NCBI RefSeq assembly: GCF_030818015.1
Contig: NZ_JAUSZX010000001.1
Location: 3,906,001-3,970,000 of the forward strand
Source: Arthrobacter globiformis
GTDB lineage: Bacteria; Actinomycetota; Actinomycetes; Actinomycetales; Micrococcaceae
Direction of reading: 5' to 3'
DNA: 64,000 nt
Below the pieces are notes generated by a model. That model made no database searches. It had not been told where the DNA came from and saw nothing but the letters and a program-made list of their open reading frames with translations. A program made the translations under genes and the position numbers. Below, in pieces: positions 10,401 to 18,178 of the stretch. Positions within the stretch are counted from its first letter, which is position 1, and each line of letters opens with the position of its first letter.

Positions 10401-13242
10401 GCACGTTCGTGTTGCGCATCATCAGTTCTGCGAATGAGTTGCCCTCAAGTTGCGCCCTCAGGTTCATGCCCGGGGTGCGCGCCAGGTAGTACAGGCGGTC
10501 GCCGTTCTGCAGGTCCGTCAGCTGGTTCTCGAAGACGTAGTTGAACGTGCTGCCCAGCAGGCCGCCAAACAGGTTCGTCCTCTCCGCGAGACCGCCGACC
10601 CAGAGGTCGACGTTGTCGAGGCCGGTCTTCGAGTTGACGCCGTCGTTGCTCCAGGTACTACCCGTGCTGTTCATGAAATCCGCCGCGTCAGCGGGAGGGA
10701 CCTCCCCTGCAGCGGGGCTGACGATTAGCCGTGCGGCGTCCCTCTTGCCTGCCAGCGTCGTAGCGCCCTTGATGGACGCGTGCTGGCCGTAGGCTGCGAC
10801 AAAGTTCACGAGGGACTCCGGGTGCTTGAGGTTCTCGCCGAAGTCGACCCAGCTGATGTATGGCTTCAACTGGCCGTCATTCGTTTTGTTGAAGAGCTCA
10901 CGGCGAAGAACATTCAGCCGCGGAATTCCTTCGGAACGGGCCCGTGTCATGTTGATCGCGGGAAGGTCCAGGGGCAGGCCCAGCAGGTTGTTGCGGAGCG
11001 TGTCGGTCACGAACTCATCCAGTTCGTTGCCGGCCTGGTCCGACATTCCCATGATGATGCTGCCGGCGGCCTCTTCCGAGGTCAGCGCGCCGGCAGGGCC
11101 GCCGTTGGTGTACTCCGGCGGGTTGAGGAAGCCGTCGAGCAGCGAGATGTCGTTCTGGCTGCCTTTGGTGTCATCAGACGTTCCGAACACGGTGTCGGAG
11201 CCGGCGCCGTCCTCATTCCTGCGGGAGATCGTTTCGGTCAGCATGGAGTGGCCGAAGCGGTACACGGCGTGCGCGAATTCCGCCTTGACTGCGGGGTTGA
11301 GCTCGGTCTGAGTGAACGCAAACGGCTCGAAGGGGTTGATTGCAGGCTGGACCTTGCGGGCGAATTCCTCGAAGACCAGGTGCTGGTACTCCATTTCGGT
11401 GATGAACCGGGCGGCCTGGAACAGGCGTTCACCGTTCCAGCCGTCTCCACCGTTTGCGCTACCTGCGCCGGTGGCCAGCTTCCACTCTGTCAGGGCTTTG
11501 ACGCCGCTGGGGGAAGTGTCGGTCGTCAGGACGTTCTCAATGTCGCCGACGAGCCGGTCGTGCTCGGAGTGGAAGATCTGGTGGATGGCCGTCAGACCGA
11601 TGTTCTCGTTGACCCGTCCGTCGCCGGCAATGAAGTGCGCGTCCAGCATTTCGTCGTCATAAGTGCCGGGGGGCTGGTGGGCGAAATCGGCCGATGCCGT
11701 CGCGGGGACCTCGGAGTCGGGAATCGGCGCCACCGGCGGCGTTGCCGGGTTGTGGTCGGCATCCTGCGGAGACGGGTCCGCGTTGTGGGCGATGTCCGTC
11801 AGGAACGGGGTGTCAAAGTACTTGACGTTCGCCGGCACCGGTACGGTCTCGTCCACCGTGGTCAACGGGTCGTCGCGTTGTCCCTCGACCAGACCCGTCG
11901 CCGTCACGTACTGCGGCAGTCCGCGGGCCGGACCGGGGATGAACTTGCCATAGGGGTCCGCTGCGATCATCGGAACGTTCAGGACGTCCTTGTCTTCGAG
12001 CCTGAGACCAAGCAAGGTCTTCGCCTGAAGCTTGGTCGTGGCCCAAGTTGCCATGCCACCAGCGGTGCGGCCAGCAGGGCCACCGAGTAGCTTGCCCGTC
12101 GAGACCGGCTTGCCGTCGGCGTTGTCGACGTACTCCCGCAGGAACACCTGGTGGGACGCGTGTGAAGTGTAGGTCTGGCTCTGGTCGACCCACGGCGAGT
12201 CCGTATTGTTCGCATCTTGGACATCATCCGCCGTGCCCCGGATACCGTCCGTACCGGGCTGGTTCTGGCCGCGGGTCAGCACCATGAAGGCCTGGCTGGC
12301 GGGGACTTCGTCGCCGGTGTTGGGTTTGCCATCGGGACCAACGGTGCGCAGCGGGTCGTCAGCCTTGAGCGGAACGAATACCGTTCCGCCGCCCTTGACC
12401 GTCTGGTCAACGCCGTGGTCGAAGAACTGGCCGAACAGCGTAAACATCGAGTTGTAGGGCGGGGAGAGGCCGACGTCGGTGGTCACGTTCTCGATGAACA
12501 GCGTGCTGTGGGACGGCACGCAGTCTGCGGGCGCGCCGACGACAGGCGGGGTGGCCAGGGGATCTGGGTCCGTTGTGCAGGGAACGACGCCCGTGTTGCC
12601 CTGTGTCCTTACCGGGTTACCGGCGGCGGCGACAGCTGCCGGGTTAGTCGAGGTCTGGTCCACGATCAGGTTGCTGATCACGCGAGGCTCGGAGTCCACG
12701 ACGGTCCCCGACTTCTGCGTGTACGACGAGGCGGCCGGACCGCCGAAGGCCGATGCATTCTCGGCACTCTTAAACACCGGTGTGGTCAGGCGGGGGAACT
12801 TCTGGTCGGCTGAACCGAACGTCTCCTGGCCCGGCTGCAGGTTGTTGCATGACCCGTCCACCGTCCGGAGCCCCGCCGAGACGAGGGGGCTCGGGATTTG
12901 GTTGGGACCTGTGCCGATCAGCGCACCACAGGGGCCGGTGGCTGAGGTCGTATTGGCCACATGTGCTTCAGCGATCTTGATCTGCTTCAGGATGAAAGAG
13001 AGATCGGAGGGGGTGATGGTAAAACCCTCCCCCACCGGTGCCTGCACCGCGTTGGCTGCCACCACGGGCAACCCCATGGCGATTGGCATCATGAGTGTGG
13101 TTACTGCTGCCATCGTCCGGAAGGAGATGGCCTGCTTGCCGCGCTTATTGCGTCGTTGACGCCGGTTTGTTGGTGGATCGGTGGGAGCTGCGGATCGACG
13201 TTGTTCCGCGCCCCCATCTGACTTCAAGGCTGAGAGATTCAT
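7489..13242 (-). CDS. Giant secreted heme peroxidase with RTX, Fn3/Ig-like and FG-GAP repeats
   Basis: A 1917-residue exported protein. Order of parts: basic N-region and signal peptide (about 28-68, cleavage after AVQA); animal-type heme peroxidase (about 100-900) with the distal-His motif GQFFDHGVD near 271, AIHQIFHSEHDRL and the proximal-His motif YRFGHSMLTE near 659; RTX nonapeptides (GGEGNDIIEGGDGAD and similar, about 1030-1200) expected to bind calcium; an Fn3 domain (about 1475-1575); an Ig-like repeat (FQWFSNGVAI); and five FG-GAP/VCBS-type repeats of 50 residues (DLTGDGRADLVARDSSG) to the C-terminus. Bacterial relatives oxidise halides, phenols or Mn; the substrate here is unknown. 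No sortase motif or anchor is seen. I chose ATG 13242 because the signal peptide fits; the frame is open 42 codons further up. Confidence 0.9.
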   Translation of the reverse strand: MNLSALKSDGGAEQRRSAAPTDPPTNRRQRRNKRGKQAISFRTMAAVTTLMMPIAMGLPVVAANAVQAPVGEGFTITPSDLSFILKQIKIAEAHVANTTSATGPCGALIGTGPNQIPSPLVSAGLRTVDGSCNNLQPGQETFGSADQKFPRLTTPVFKSAENASAFGGPAASSYTQKSGTVVDSEPRVISNLIVDQTSTNPAAVAAAGNPVRTQGNTGVVPCTTDPDPLATPPVVGAPADCVPSHSTLFIENVTTDVGLSPPYNSMFTLFGQFFDHGVDQTVKGGGTVFVPLKADDPLRTVGPDGKPNTGDEVPASQAFMVLTRGQNQPGTDGIRGTADDVQDANNTDSPWVDQSQTYTSHASHQVFLREYVDNADGKPVSTGKLLGGPAGRTAGGMATWATTKLQAKTLLGLRLEDKDVLNVPMIAADPYGKFIPGPARGLPQYVTATGLVEGQRDDPLTTVDETVPVPANVKYFDTPFLTDIAHNADPSPQDADHNPATPPVAPIPDSEVPATASADFAHQPPGTYDDEMLDAHFIAGDGRVNENIGLTAIHQIFHSEHDRLVGDIENVLTTDTSPSGVKALTEWKLATGAGSANGGDGWNGERLFQAARFITEMEYQHLVFEEFARKVQPAINPFEPFAFTQTELNPAVKAEFAHAVYRFGHSMLTETISRRNEDGAGSDTVFGTSDDTKGSQNDISLLDGFLNPPEYTNGGPAGALTSEEAAGSIIMGMSDQAGNELDEFVTDTLRNNLLGLPLDLPAINMTRARSEGIPRLNVLRRELFNKTNDGQLKPYISWVDFGENLKHPESLVNFVAAYGQHASIKGATTLAGKRDAARLIVSPAAGEVPPADAADFMNSTGSTWSNDGVNSKTGLDNVDLWVGGLAERTNLFGGLLGSTFNYVFENQLTDLQNGDRLYYLARTPGMNLRAQLEGNSFAELMMRNTNVQSLKADAFATADCKFELKKLAGTTAGFAASGNAVADDPDSDCSEADLLIRMPDGTIKYRARNTVDPSGINGQSVYNGTSGVDRIYGGNDNDTFWGGEGNDIIEGGDGADIALGGEGDDIITDLAGDDVPKGGPGNDAIDAGPGLDILMAGDGKDFTNGGANANETFAGAGDDFVMLGQSLDAAFGDSGDDWEEGGDQPDLMQGDSGNLFFLDDSQKPGHDILIGQGGDDDYDMEGGDDIGLGGPGIEKVAGASGYDWEIGLGDPQPQNLDLDLPLVPLDILQTDVRDKFNEVEAASGWKFDDKIRGDDVVPSGVGGGGFIGCNVLDQAGLNRITGLDALVPDLDTSADAVIAASASKDCPLLTAGSLVWGAGNVLLGGGGSDEIEGRGANDVIDGDAYLSVRLSVRTDPNNAETEIGSASADGAGQSAMTSRYLKDANGALTGPTLQEAVFAGTVNPGNIVAVREILTGSGGTDSARFSGPEANYTVNTVDANGAPAALGAPGSTTTVTDTTGTDGTDTLRNVERLVFSDTVAPSAPVIGAVTAGDGQATVNFIPAAGGAATSFLVRVVDANGAQVGALRTADAGATSLVVTGLTNNQSFRFQVQALNAIGASGFSALSSPVTPAVPELVTAVPSITGAATVGSTLQANTGTWGPAPVTMSFQWFSNGVAIVGANLPTYTVKAADAGKSLTVTVTGSKAGFPTVSRTSAAVAAPAVVAANALRDFNGDGNADIVTRDTSGVLWTNLGNGSGTFPNRIRVGAGWNTMNAFSAAGDLTGDGRADLVARDSSGVLWTYQGNGAGLFPTRIRVGGGWNAMNTFSVAGDLTGDGRGDLVARDSSGVLWTYRGNGAGIFSNRIRVGAGWNSLNVVSAAGDLTGDGRGDLVARDSSGVLWTYPGNGSGIFPSRIRAGAGWNIMNVISGAGDVNGDGRADLIARQSNGTLWSYFGNGTGVFPTRVSAGGGWNTMNRIS
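7495..8245 (-). repeat. Five tandem 150-bp FG-GAP coding repeats
   Basis: The 3' end of the peroxidase gene repeats a 150-bp unit about five times (50 residues each, ending RIRVGAGWN or similar). Two adjacent copies are identical at DNA level for over 60 bp (about 7721-7797 and 7871-7938), showing recent duplication or gene conversion. Copy number probably varies between strains. Confidence 0.85.
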
Positions 13243-13386
13243 GGCACACCTGCCGCTAGGAGGGATGTAACCGTGCCATCGTCTGTTGGCCTGCCCGTGA
13301 AAACCTTGTGGATGCGGCCGGACCGTAGCTCTTTGCCCTGTTGAGCCACCCAAATTGGGGGTTCCCAACCGCTTGGCTAATCAGTA

Positions 13387-13428
13387 ATGCCCGGGCCGGG
13401 CCGCTCATTTGCGGCCCCGCCCGGGCAT
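13387..13428 (-). terminator. Hairpin terminator after the adhP-DUF779 operon
   Basis: ATGCCCGGGC (13387-13396) pairs perfectly with GCCCGGGCAT (13419-13428). After one C-C mismatch seven further pairs follow, around a six-base loop TCATTT. It lies 36 bp past the DUF779 stop on the minus strand and upstream of the peroxidase promoter region. The following T content is low. Confidence 0.7.
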
Positions 13429-13464
13429 CCCCTAATTGCAGTGTTACAAGGTGTCAGAAGGGGG

Positions 13465-13923
13465 TCAGACCGGCCAGTCCATGAGCGTGGAGCGGATCAG
13501 GAACCGCTTGCCTTCCGGCGCCTCGACGGAAAATCCGCTCCCCCGTCCGTCGACCACATCCACCGTCAGGTGGGTGTGGCTCCAGTAGCCGAACTGTTCC
13601 CTGGACATCCAGAACTCAAGCGGCCGGCCGCCGTCGTCCTTGCTGTCAGAGCCGCCGTCGTCAGCGGAACCGGACCGGCCGTCATCGTCAGCGGAGAGAT
13701 CAAACCGCCCCAGCAGCACATCCGACTCCCCCGTGCGGAAGTCCCCCGCCGGGTAGCACATGGGCGCGGAGCCGTCGCAGCAGCCCCCGGACTGGTGGAA
13801 CATGAGCGGGCCGTGCTGCGTCCAGAGCTTCCGCAGCAGGCCCACGGCCTCGGCGGTGAGCGCCACCCGGGAGAAGTCCTCCCCGGGCAGCGTCACGGCG
13901 GCGTCCAGCCTGGTGCCCGGCAT
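13465..13923 (-). CDS. DUF779 protein of the alcohol/aldehyde oxidation operon
   Basis: A 152-residue soluble protein of the DUF779 family. Family marks are GPLMFHQSGGCCDGSAPMCYP near 38-58 and the C-terminal EFWMSREQFGYWSHTHLTVDVV. A Ser/Asp/Gly-rich insert (about 76-98) is an unusual addition. The gene starts within the adhP stop (shared base, TGATG), so the two are translationally coupled. DUF779 genes regularly accompany AcoD/ExaC-type aldehyde dehydrogenases; the two-cysteine motif hints at metal or redox binding, but the function is unknown. Confidence 0.88.
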   Translation of the reverse strand: MPGTRLDAAVTLPGEDFSRVALTAEAVGLLRKLWTQHGPLMFHQSGGCCDGSAPMCYPAGDFRTGESDVLLGRFDLSADDDGRSGSADDGGSDSKDDGGRPLEFWMSREQFGYWSHTHLTVDVVDGRGSGFSVEAPEGKRFLIRSTLMDWPV

Positions 13924-14945
13924 CAGAACCTCAGCACCACGCGGCCGTCGATTTTCGCGTGCTTCATCTCGTTGAAGACCGCGTTGACTTCCGAGAGTTC
14001 ACGCGTGGAGACGGTGGGGTGGATCTTGCCCTGTGCGTAGAAGTCCAGCGCTTCCTCGAGGTCCTGCCGTGTCCCAACGATGGAGCCGCGGACGGTCAGG
14101 CCCTTGAGCACGATCTCGAAGATCGGTGCGGGGAAGTCGCCCGGCGGCAGGCCGTTGAACACGATGGTGCCGCCGCGGCGGGCCATGCCGATGGCCTGGC
14201 CGAAGGCCGACGGGTGCACCGCCGTGACCAGGACGCCGTGGCAGCCTCCGGTTTTCCGCTGGATGACTTCGGCGGGATCCTCGTGCAGCGCGTTGACGGT
14301 GAGTTCGGCGCCGTGCTTCCTCGCCAGCGCGAGTTTGTCGTCCGCGATGTCGACGGCGGCGACGCGCAAGCCCATGGCGACGGCGTACTGGACGGCGATG
14401 TGCCCCAGACCGCCGATGCCGGAGATGGTGACCCACTCCCCCGGCTTTGCTTCAGTCATCTTCAGCCCCTTGTAGACAGTGACGCCGGCACAGAGCACCG
14501 GGGCGACTTCCACGGGATCCGAGCCGGCCGGAATCCGCGCGGCAAACCGGCTGTCCACCAGCATGTACTCGCCGAAGGAGCCATCCACGCTGTAGCCGGC
14601 GTTCTGCTGGGCCTCGCACAGCGTTTCCCAGCCGGTGCGGCAGTACTGGCAGTCGCCGCAGGCGGACCAGAGCCAGGCGTTGCCCACCAGGTCCCCGACG
14701 GCGAGGTCTGTGACGCCCTCGCCGAGGGCCACCACCTCGCCCACGCCTTCGTGGCCGGGTACAAAGGGAGGCGACGGCTTGACCGGCCAGTCCCCTTCCG
14801 CGGCGTGGAGGTCGGTGTGGCAGACCCCGCTGGTGATCACCTTGACCAGCCCCTGTCCGCGGCCGGGCGTGGGGACGGGGATGTCCTGGATCTGGAGGTC
14901 CTTGGCGAATTCGGATACTACGGCTGCTTGCATTGTCGTCGTCAT
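13923..14945 (-). CDS. adhP: Zinc-dependent alcohol dehydrogenase AdhP
   Basis: A 340-residue medium-chain alcohol dehydrogenase, oxidising ethanol and similar primary alcohols with NAD+. Catalytic zinc ligands are visible as Cys42 (SGVCHTD) and His65/Glu66 (PGHEGVGE). The structural zinc has the spacing C96-C99-C102-C110 (CGDCQYCRTGWETLC). The cofactor-binding motif is GIGGLGHIAVQYA near 175. Length is standard for AdhP. It sits 68 bp downstream of the acetaldehyde dehydrogenase gene in the same direction, so alcohol and aldehyde oxidation are jointly expressed. Confidence 0.95.
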   Translation of the reverse strand: MTTTMQAAVVSEFAKDLQIQDIPVPTPGRGQGLVKVITSGVCHTDLHAAEGDWPVKPSPPFVPGHEGVGEVVALGEGVTDLAVGDLVGNAWLWSACGDCQYCRTGWETLCEAQQNAGYSVDGSFGEYMLVDSRFAARIPAGSDPVEVAPVLCAGVTVYKGLKMTEAKPGEWVTISGIGGLGHIAVQYAVAMGLRVAAVDIADDKLALARKHGAELTVNALHEDPAEVIQRKTGGCHGVLVTAVHPSAFGQAIGMARRGGTIVFNGLPPGDFPAPIFEIVLKGLTVRGSIVGTRQDLEEALDFYAQGKIHPTVSTRELSEVNAVFNEMKHAKIDGRVVLRF

Positions 14946-15013
14946 TGGCGAAATCCTTGCGTCGTTGGTGCGTTTGGTTGAACTGAGTGCGGTGACGGGT
15001 GGTGAAGTTCGGC

Positions 15014-16537
15014 TTAGAAGAATCCGAGCTTGTTCTCGTTGTAGCTGACCAGGAGGTTCTTGGTCTGCTGGTAGTGGTCCAGCATCATGGCGTGGTTTTC
15101 ACGTCCGATGCCGGAGGACTTGTAGCCGCCGAACGCGGCGCCGGCGGGGTAAGCGTGGTAGTTGTTGATCCAGACGCGGCCGGCCTGGATTTCGCGGCCT
15201 GCCCGGTACGCGACGTTGCCGTTGCGGGACCAGACGCCGGCGCCTAGACCGTAGAGGGTGTCGTTGGCAATGCCCATGGCGTCGTTGTAGTCGGTGAACC
15301 GGGTCACGGACACCACGGGGCCGAAGATCTCCTCCTGGAAGATGCGCATCCGGTTGTGGCCCTCGAAGATCGTGGGCTGGACGTAGTAGCCGCCGGCCAG
15401 GTCCCCGGACAGTTCGGCACGGGCGCCGCCCGTGAGCGCCTTGGCGCCCTCCTGATTGCCGATGTCGATGTAGGAGAGGATCTTTTCCAGCTGATCGTTG
15501 GAGGCCTGGGCGCCGATCTGGGTTCCGGTGTCCAGCGGGTTGCCCTGGATGATCTTCTGGGTACGGGCCAGGGCGTCGGCCATGAAGGAGTCGTAGATGC
15601 CCTCCTGGACCAGGGCGCGGGACGGGCAGGTGCAGACTTCGCCCTGGTTGAACGCGAACAGCGCGAAGCCTTCCAGTGCTTTGTCGTAGAACGCGTCATT
15701 GGAGTCGGCGACGTCGTTGAAGAAGATGTTGGGGCTCTTGCCGCCGAGTTCCAGCGTCACGGGGATCAGGTTGTTGGAGGCATACTGGCTGATCAGGCGT
15801 CCGGTGGTGGTCTCACCGGTGAAGGCGATCTTGCGGATCCGGGGGCTGGAGGCCAGCGGCTTGCCTGCCTCGACTCCGAAGCCGTTGACCACGTTGACCA
15901 CGCCGGCCGGCAGCAGCTCGCTGATCAGTTCGATCAGGACCAGGATGGACGTCGGCGTCTGTTCCGCGGGTTTGAGGACGACGGCGTTGCCCGCCGCGAG
16001 CGCGGGGGCCAGCTTCCAGACGGCCATCAGGATCGGGAAGTTCCACGGGATGATCTGTCCCACGACGCCGAGCGGCTCGTGGAAGTGGTACGCCGTGGTG
16101 TCGTCGTCGAGCTGCGACAGGCGGCCTTCCTGGGCGCGGACGGCGGAGGCGAAGTAGCGGAAGTGGTCGGCAGCCAGCGGGATGTCCGCGTTGAGGGTCT
16201 CGCGGACCGGCTTGCCGTTGTCCCAGGCCTCCGCGACGGCGAGCAGTTCGACGTTCTCATCAATGCGGTCGGCGATCTTGTTCAGGATCGCGGCGCGTTC
16301 GGCCACCGAGGTCCGGCCCCAGGGGGAAGCCACCTTGTGCGCGGCGTCGAGGGCGAGTTCGATGTCCTCGGCGGTGCCGCGCGCCACCTCGCAGAACGGT
16401 TTGCCGGTGACGGGGGTGATGTTCTCGAAGTACTGGCCCTTCACGGGTGCAACCCATTCGCCGCCGATCCAGTTCTCGTAGCGGTCCTTGAACGTGACCT
16501 TCGAACCCTCGGTGCCCGGCTGTGCGTAAACGGTCAT
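15014..16537 (-). CDS. NAD-dependent (acet)aldehyde dehydrogenase, AcoD/ExaC type
   Basis: A 507-residue aldehyde dehydrogenase that would oxidise acetaldehyde to acetate. Features: NAD-binding [14 protein letters not shown] and TGETTTGR, the active-site glutamate in LELGGKSPN, and catalytic Cys302 within [12 protein letters not shown]; the CTC pair is typical of the AcoD/ExaC group. It is the first gene of aldehyde dehydrogenase-adhP-DUF779. Upstream are a CRP-like palindrome and tandem CAGGTTGCA repeats, and the GAF regulator gene is next door. A good ribosome site (AGGAG) precedes the ATG. Confidence 0.94.
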   Translation of the reverse strand: MTVYAQPGTEGSKVTFKDRYENWIGGEWVAPVKGQYFENITPVTGKPFCEVARGTAEDIELALDAAHKVASPWGRTSVAERAAILNKIADRIDENVELLAVAEAWDNGKPVRETLNADIPLAADHFRYFASAVRAQEGRLSQLDDDTTAYHFHEPLGVVGQIIPWNFPILMAVWKLAPALAAGNAVVLKPAEQTPTSILVLIELISELLPAGVVNVVNGFGVEAGKPLASSPRIRKIAFTGETTTGRLISQYASNNLIPVTLELGGKSPNIFFNDVADSNDAFYDKALEGFALFAFNQGEVCTCPSRALVQEGIYDSFMADALARTQKIIQGNPLDTGTQIGAQASNDQLEKILSYIDIGNQEGAKALTGGARAELSGDLAGGYYVQPTIFEGHNRMRIFQEEIFGPVVSVTRFTDYNDAMGIANDTLYGLGAGVWSRNGNVAYRAGREIQAGRVWINNYHAYPAGAAFGGYKSSGIGRENHAMMLDHYQQTKNLLVSYNENKLGFF

Positions 16538-16611
16538 TGCTAGCTCCTTTGCTGTGCAACACGGTGGCGATGTGTCATGGTGATCGCCGATGCATCGAGC
16601 CTAGGAGCGGG

Positions 16612-16631
16612 CAGGTTGCAGCCAGGTTGCA
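16612..16631 (-). promoter_or_regulatory. Tandem CAGGTTGCA direct repeats upstream of the aldehyde dehydrogenase operon
   Basis: CAGGTTGCA occurs at 16612-16620 and again at 16623-16631, an 11-bp period that puts both copies on one face of the helix. They lie 75-94 bp before the aldehyde dehydrogenase start. They may be binding sites for the neighbouring GAF-type regulator; this is inference from place and periodicity. Confidence 0.5.
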
Positions 16632-16635
16632 ACTC

Positions 16636-16651
16636 TGTGACCCGGGTCACC
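16636..16651. promoter_or_regulatory. CRP/GlxR-like site upstream of the ethanol oxidation operon
   Basis: GTGACCCGGGTCAC (16637-16650) is a perfect palindrome. With its flanks it matches TGTGA-N6-TCACA, the consensus for CRP and its actinobacterial relative GlxR, with one mismatch. It stands about 100 bp before the aldehyde dehydrogenase start, next to the CAGGTTGCA repeats. In Corynebacterium, ald and adhA are known to be under GlxR and other carbon regulators. Confidence 0.6.
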
Positions 16652-16689
16652 CTTGATTGAGCCTCGCAAAATCCCGGCTGGGCCGACGG

Positions 16690-18066
16690 TTAGGCGCTCA
16701 GCTCCGTTTCCAGCCGCTCCAGGTCGGCGACGACGGCGGCCCGCTTGGGCGAGCGCGGCGGCAGGAGCTTCAGGGCGGCACGGCGGACGTCGACGTCGTC
16801 CGCCGCCTCAGGCAGATCCGCGTACTTGAGCAGCGACTCGGCGCTGCCGTCCGTCAGGACGGCCTCGCGCAGCAGCGCGGACACGCGATTCCGGAGCTCG
16901 ACGATGCCGGGCGCCTCCGAGCGGGGCAGGACGGCGCCGCGGTAAATATCCAGGGCGATCCGGTGGGCGCCGCGCTGCAGGCAGGTGAGCACCTGGCTGC
17001 TGTCCGGCAAGAGCTCCACAGCCAGCCTGTACGGCCGCGACTCCGGCACCGCAGCGGGGTTCAGCTGCTGCAGGACCTTCCGGAGCCGCACCATCTCGGC
17101 GCGCAGGGTGATCGTAGAGCCGTCCCCCGGGTACAAAAGGACGCTCAGTTCCTCGGCGCTGAGGCCGTCCGGGCGGGTGCTGAGCAGGGCCAGGATCTCG
17201 CTGTGGCGGGCGGACAGCACCACGCTGCGGCCCTCGATGCTGAGCAGGGCCTGGTCGCGGCCCAGCAGCTGCAGGCTGTTGCGGTACAGGCTGCCTTCCC
17301 GCACGGAACCGCCGGCCGCCCCGGAATCCGGGTGCCGCCGTCGTGCTTTGACGCGTTCGTGGGCAGCCGCGAACTGCAGGCGTTCCACGCGCAACTGGGC
17401 CTGGGCCGCCGCCACGGTGGCCTCCACGAGGGAGAGCGTGTGCGGTGCCACCGCCGCCTCCGTGCCCGTGATGTCCACGACCCCCAGCAGCGCGCCCGAA
17501 TCGGGGTCCTGGAACGGTACCGCCGTGCAGCTCCACGGGTGGACTGAACGTTTGTAGTGCTCGGCGCCGGAAATCTGGATGCCGCGGCCCAACGCGAGGG
17601 CGGTCCCCGGGGCACTGGTCCCCACGGTCGCCTCCGACCAGTCGGCACCGGGAACGAACATCATGCCCTCGGCGCGGCTGCGCACGCCGGTATCGCCTTC
17701 CACCCAGAGCAGCCTGCCCACCTCGTCGCCGACGGCAACCAGCAGGCCGCAGTCGTGGCTGGGCCGGACCAGGAGCTTCTGGATGACGGGCATGATGGCG
17801 GCCAGGGGGTGCTGGCGGCGGTATTCCTCCAGTTCGTCCGCGGCAATGGCCAGCGGCGCCTCGGGGTTGTCCGGGTTGGCCCGGAGCTTGGCGGACCGCT
17901 GCCAAGATTCGCGGATCAGGCGGCGCAGGCCGGGGATCTCTTCGGCATCCGGAAACGCTTCGCTCTGCACGTGGCTGTCCAGGAATTCGTGGCTTGCCAG
18001 GGCGTGGCGCTGCACCAGCGCCGAATCTTTGGTTTCAGGTGTCGCCGGCTGGATCAGGTTCTTCAT
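16690..18066 (-). CDS. GAF-domain transcriptional regulator (AcoR-like sensor, winged-helix output)
   Basis: A 458-residue protein without a sigma-54 activation module. The N-terminal third resembles the AcoR sensory region (IRESWQRSAKL near 50). A GAF-type domain follows (about 95-230: LLVAVGDEVGRLLWVEGD, GTSAPGTALALGRGIQI, CTAVPFQDPDSGALLGVVDITG). The C-terminal part (about 265-400) looks like a winged-helix DNA-binding domain (RHSEILALLSTRPDGLSAEELSVLL, then TLRAEMVRLRKVLQ). Such regulators are typically found beside AcoD-type aldehyde dehydrogenases in actinobacteria, so it probably activates the adjacent operon. The effector is unknown. Confidence 0.82.
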   Translation of the reverse strand: MKNLIQPATPETKDSALVQRHALASHEFLDSHVQSEAFPDAEEIPGLRRLIRESWQRSAKLRANPDNPEAPLAIAADELEEYRRQHPLAAIMPVIQKLLVRPSHDCGLLVAVGDEVGRLLWVEGDTGVRSRAEGMMFVPGADWSEATVGTSAPGTALALGRGIQISGAEHYKRSVHPWSCTAVPFQDPDSGALLGVVDITGTEAAVAPHTLSLVEATVAAAQAQLRVERLQFAAAHERVKARRRHPDSGAAGGSVREGSLYRNSLQLLGRDQALLSIEGRSVVLSARHSEILALLSTRPDGLSAEELSVLLYPGDGSTITLRAEMVRLRKVLQQLNPAAVPESRPYRLAVELLPDSSQVLTCLQRGAHRIALDIYRGAVLPRSEAPGIVELRNRVSALLREAVLTDGSAESLLKYADLPEAADDVDVRRAALKLLPPRSPKRAAVVADLERLETELSA

Positions 18067-18111
18067 CGAACTCCCACTCGCCCAAACGCTTGCCCGCGAC
18101 AGTCTAGTCCA

Positions 18112-18177
18112 CCCAACTAGGTAGCAGTAGAGGGCGTTCCCGGCGCTGGGAACGCCCAGTGCTGCTACCTAGTTGGG
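18112..18177. repeat. 66-bp two-step perfect palindrome after the first fpr gene
   Basis: CCCAACTAGGTAGCAG (18112-18127) pairs with CTGCTACCTAGTTGGG (18162-18177) over 16 bp without mismatch. After a symmetrical 4-base internal loop, GGGCGTTCCC (18132-18141) pairs with GGGAACGCCC (18148-18157). It starts one base past the fpr stop. No T run follows on the minus strand. It could be a terminator, or a dispersed palindromic (REP-like) element. Confidence 0.75.
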
Positions 18178-18178
18178 T

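Noticed and set aside
10780..12090. A 436-codon plus-strand frame inside the peroxidase gene
   Set aside because: The minus-strand frame has recognisable peroxidase motifs; this one has none.
7489..13368. Extension of the peroxidase start to 13368
   Set aside because: The added residues are not signal-like and run into the promoter/terminator region; ATG 13242 directly precedes a proper signal peptide.
13243..13380. Possible cyclic-di-GMP (GEMM) riboswitch in the peroxidase leader (CAGGGCAAAG and CGGTTACATCC are reminiscent)
   Set aside because: The closing stem GTAACC/GGTTAC and the GACGCAAAGCC core are missing, so the resemblance is only to short pieces.
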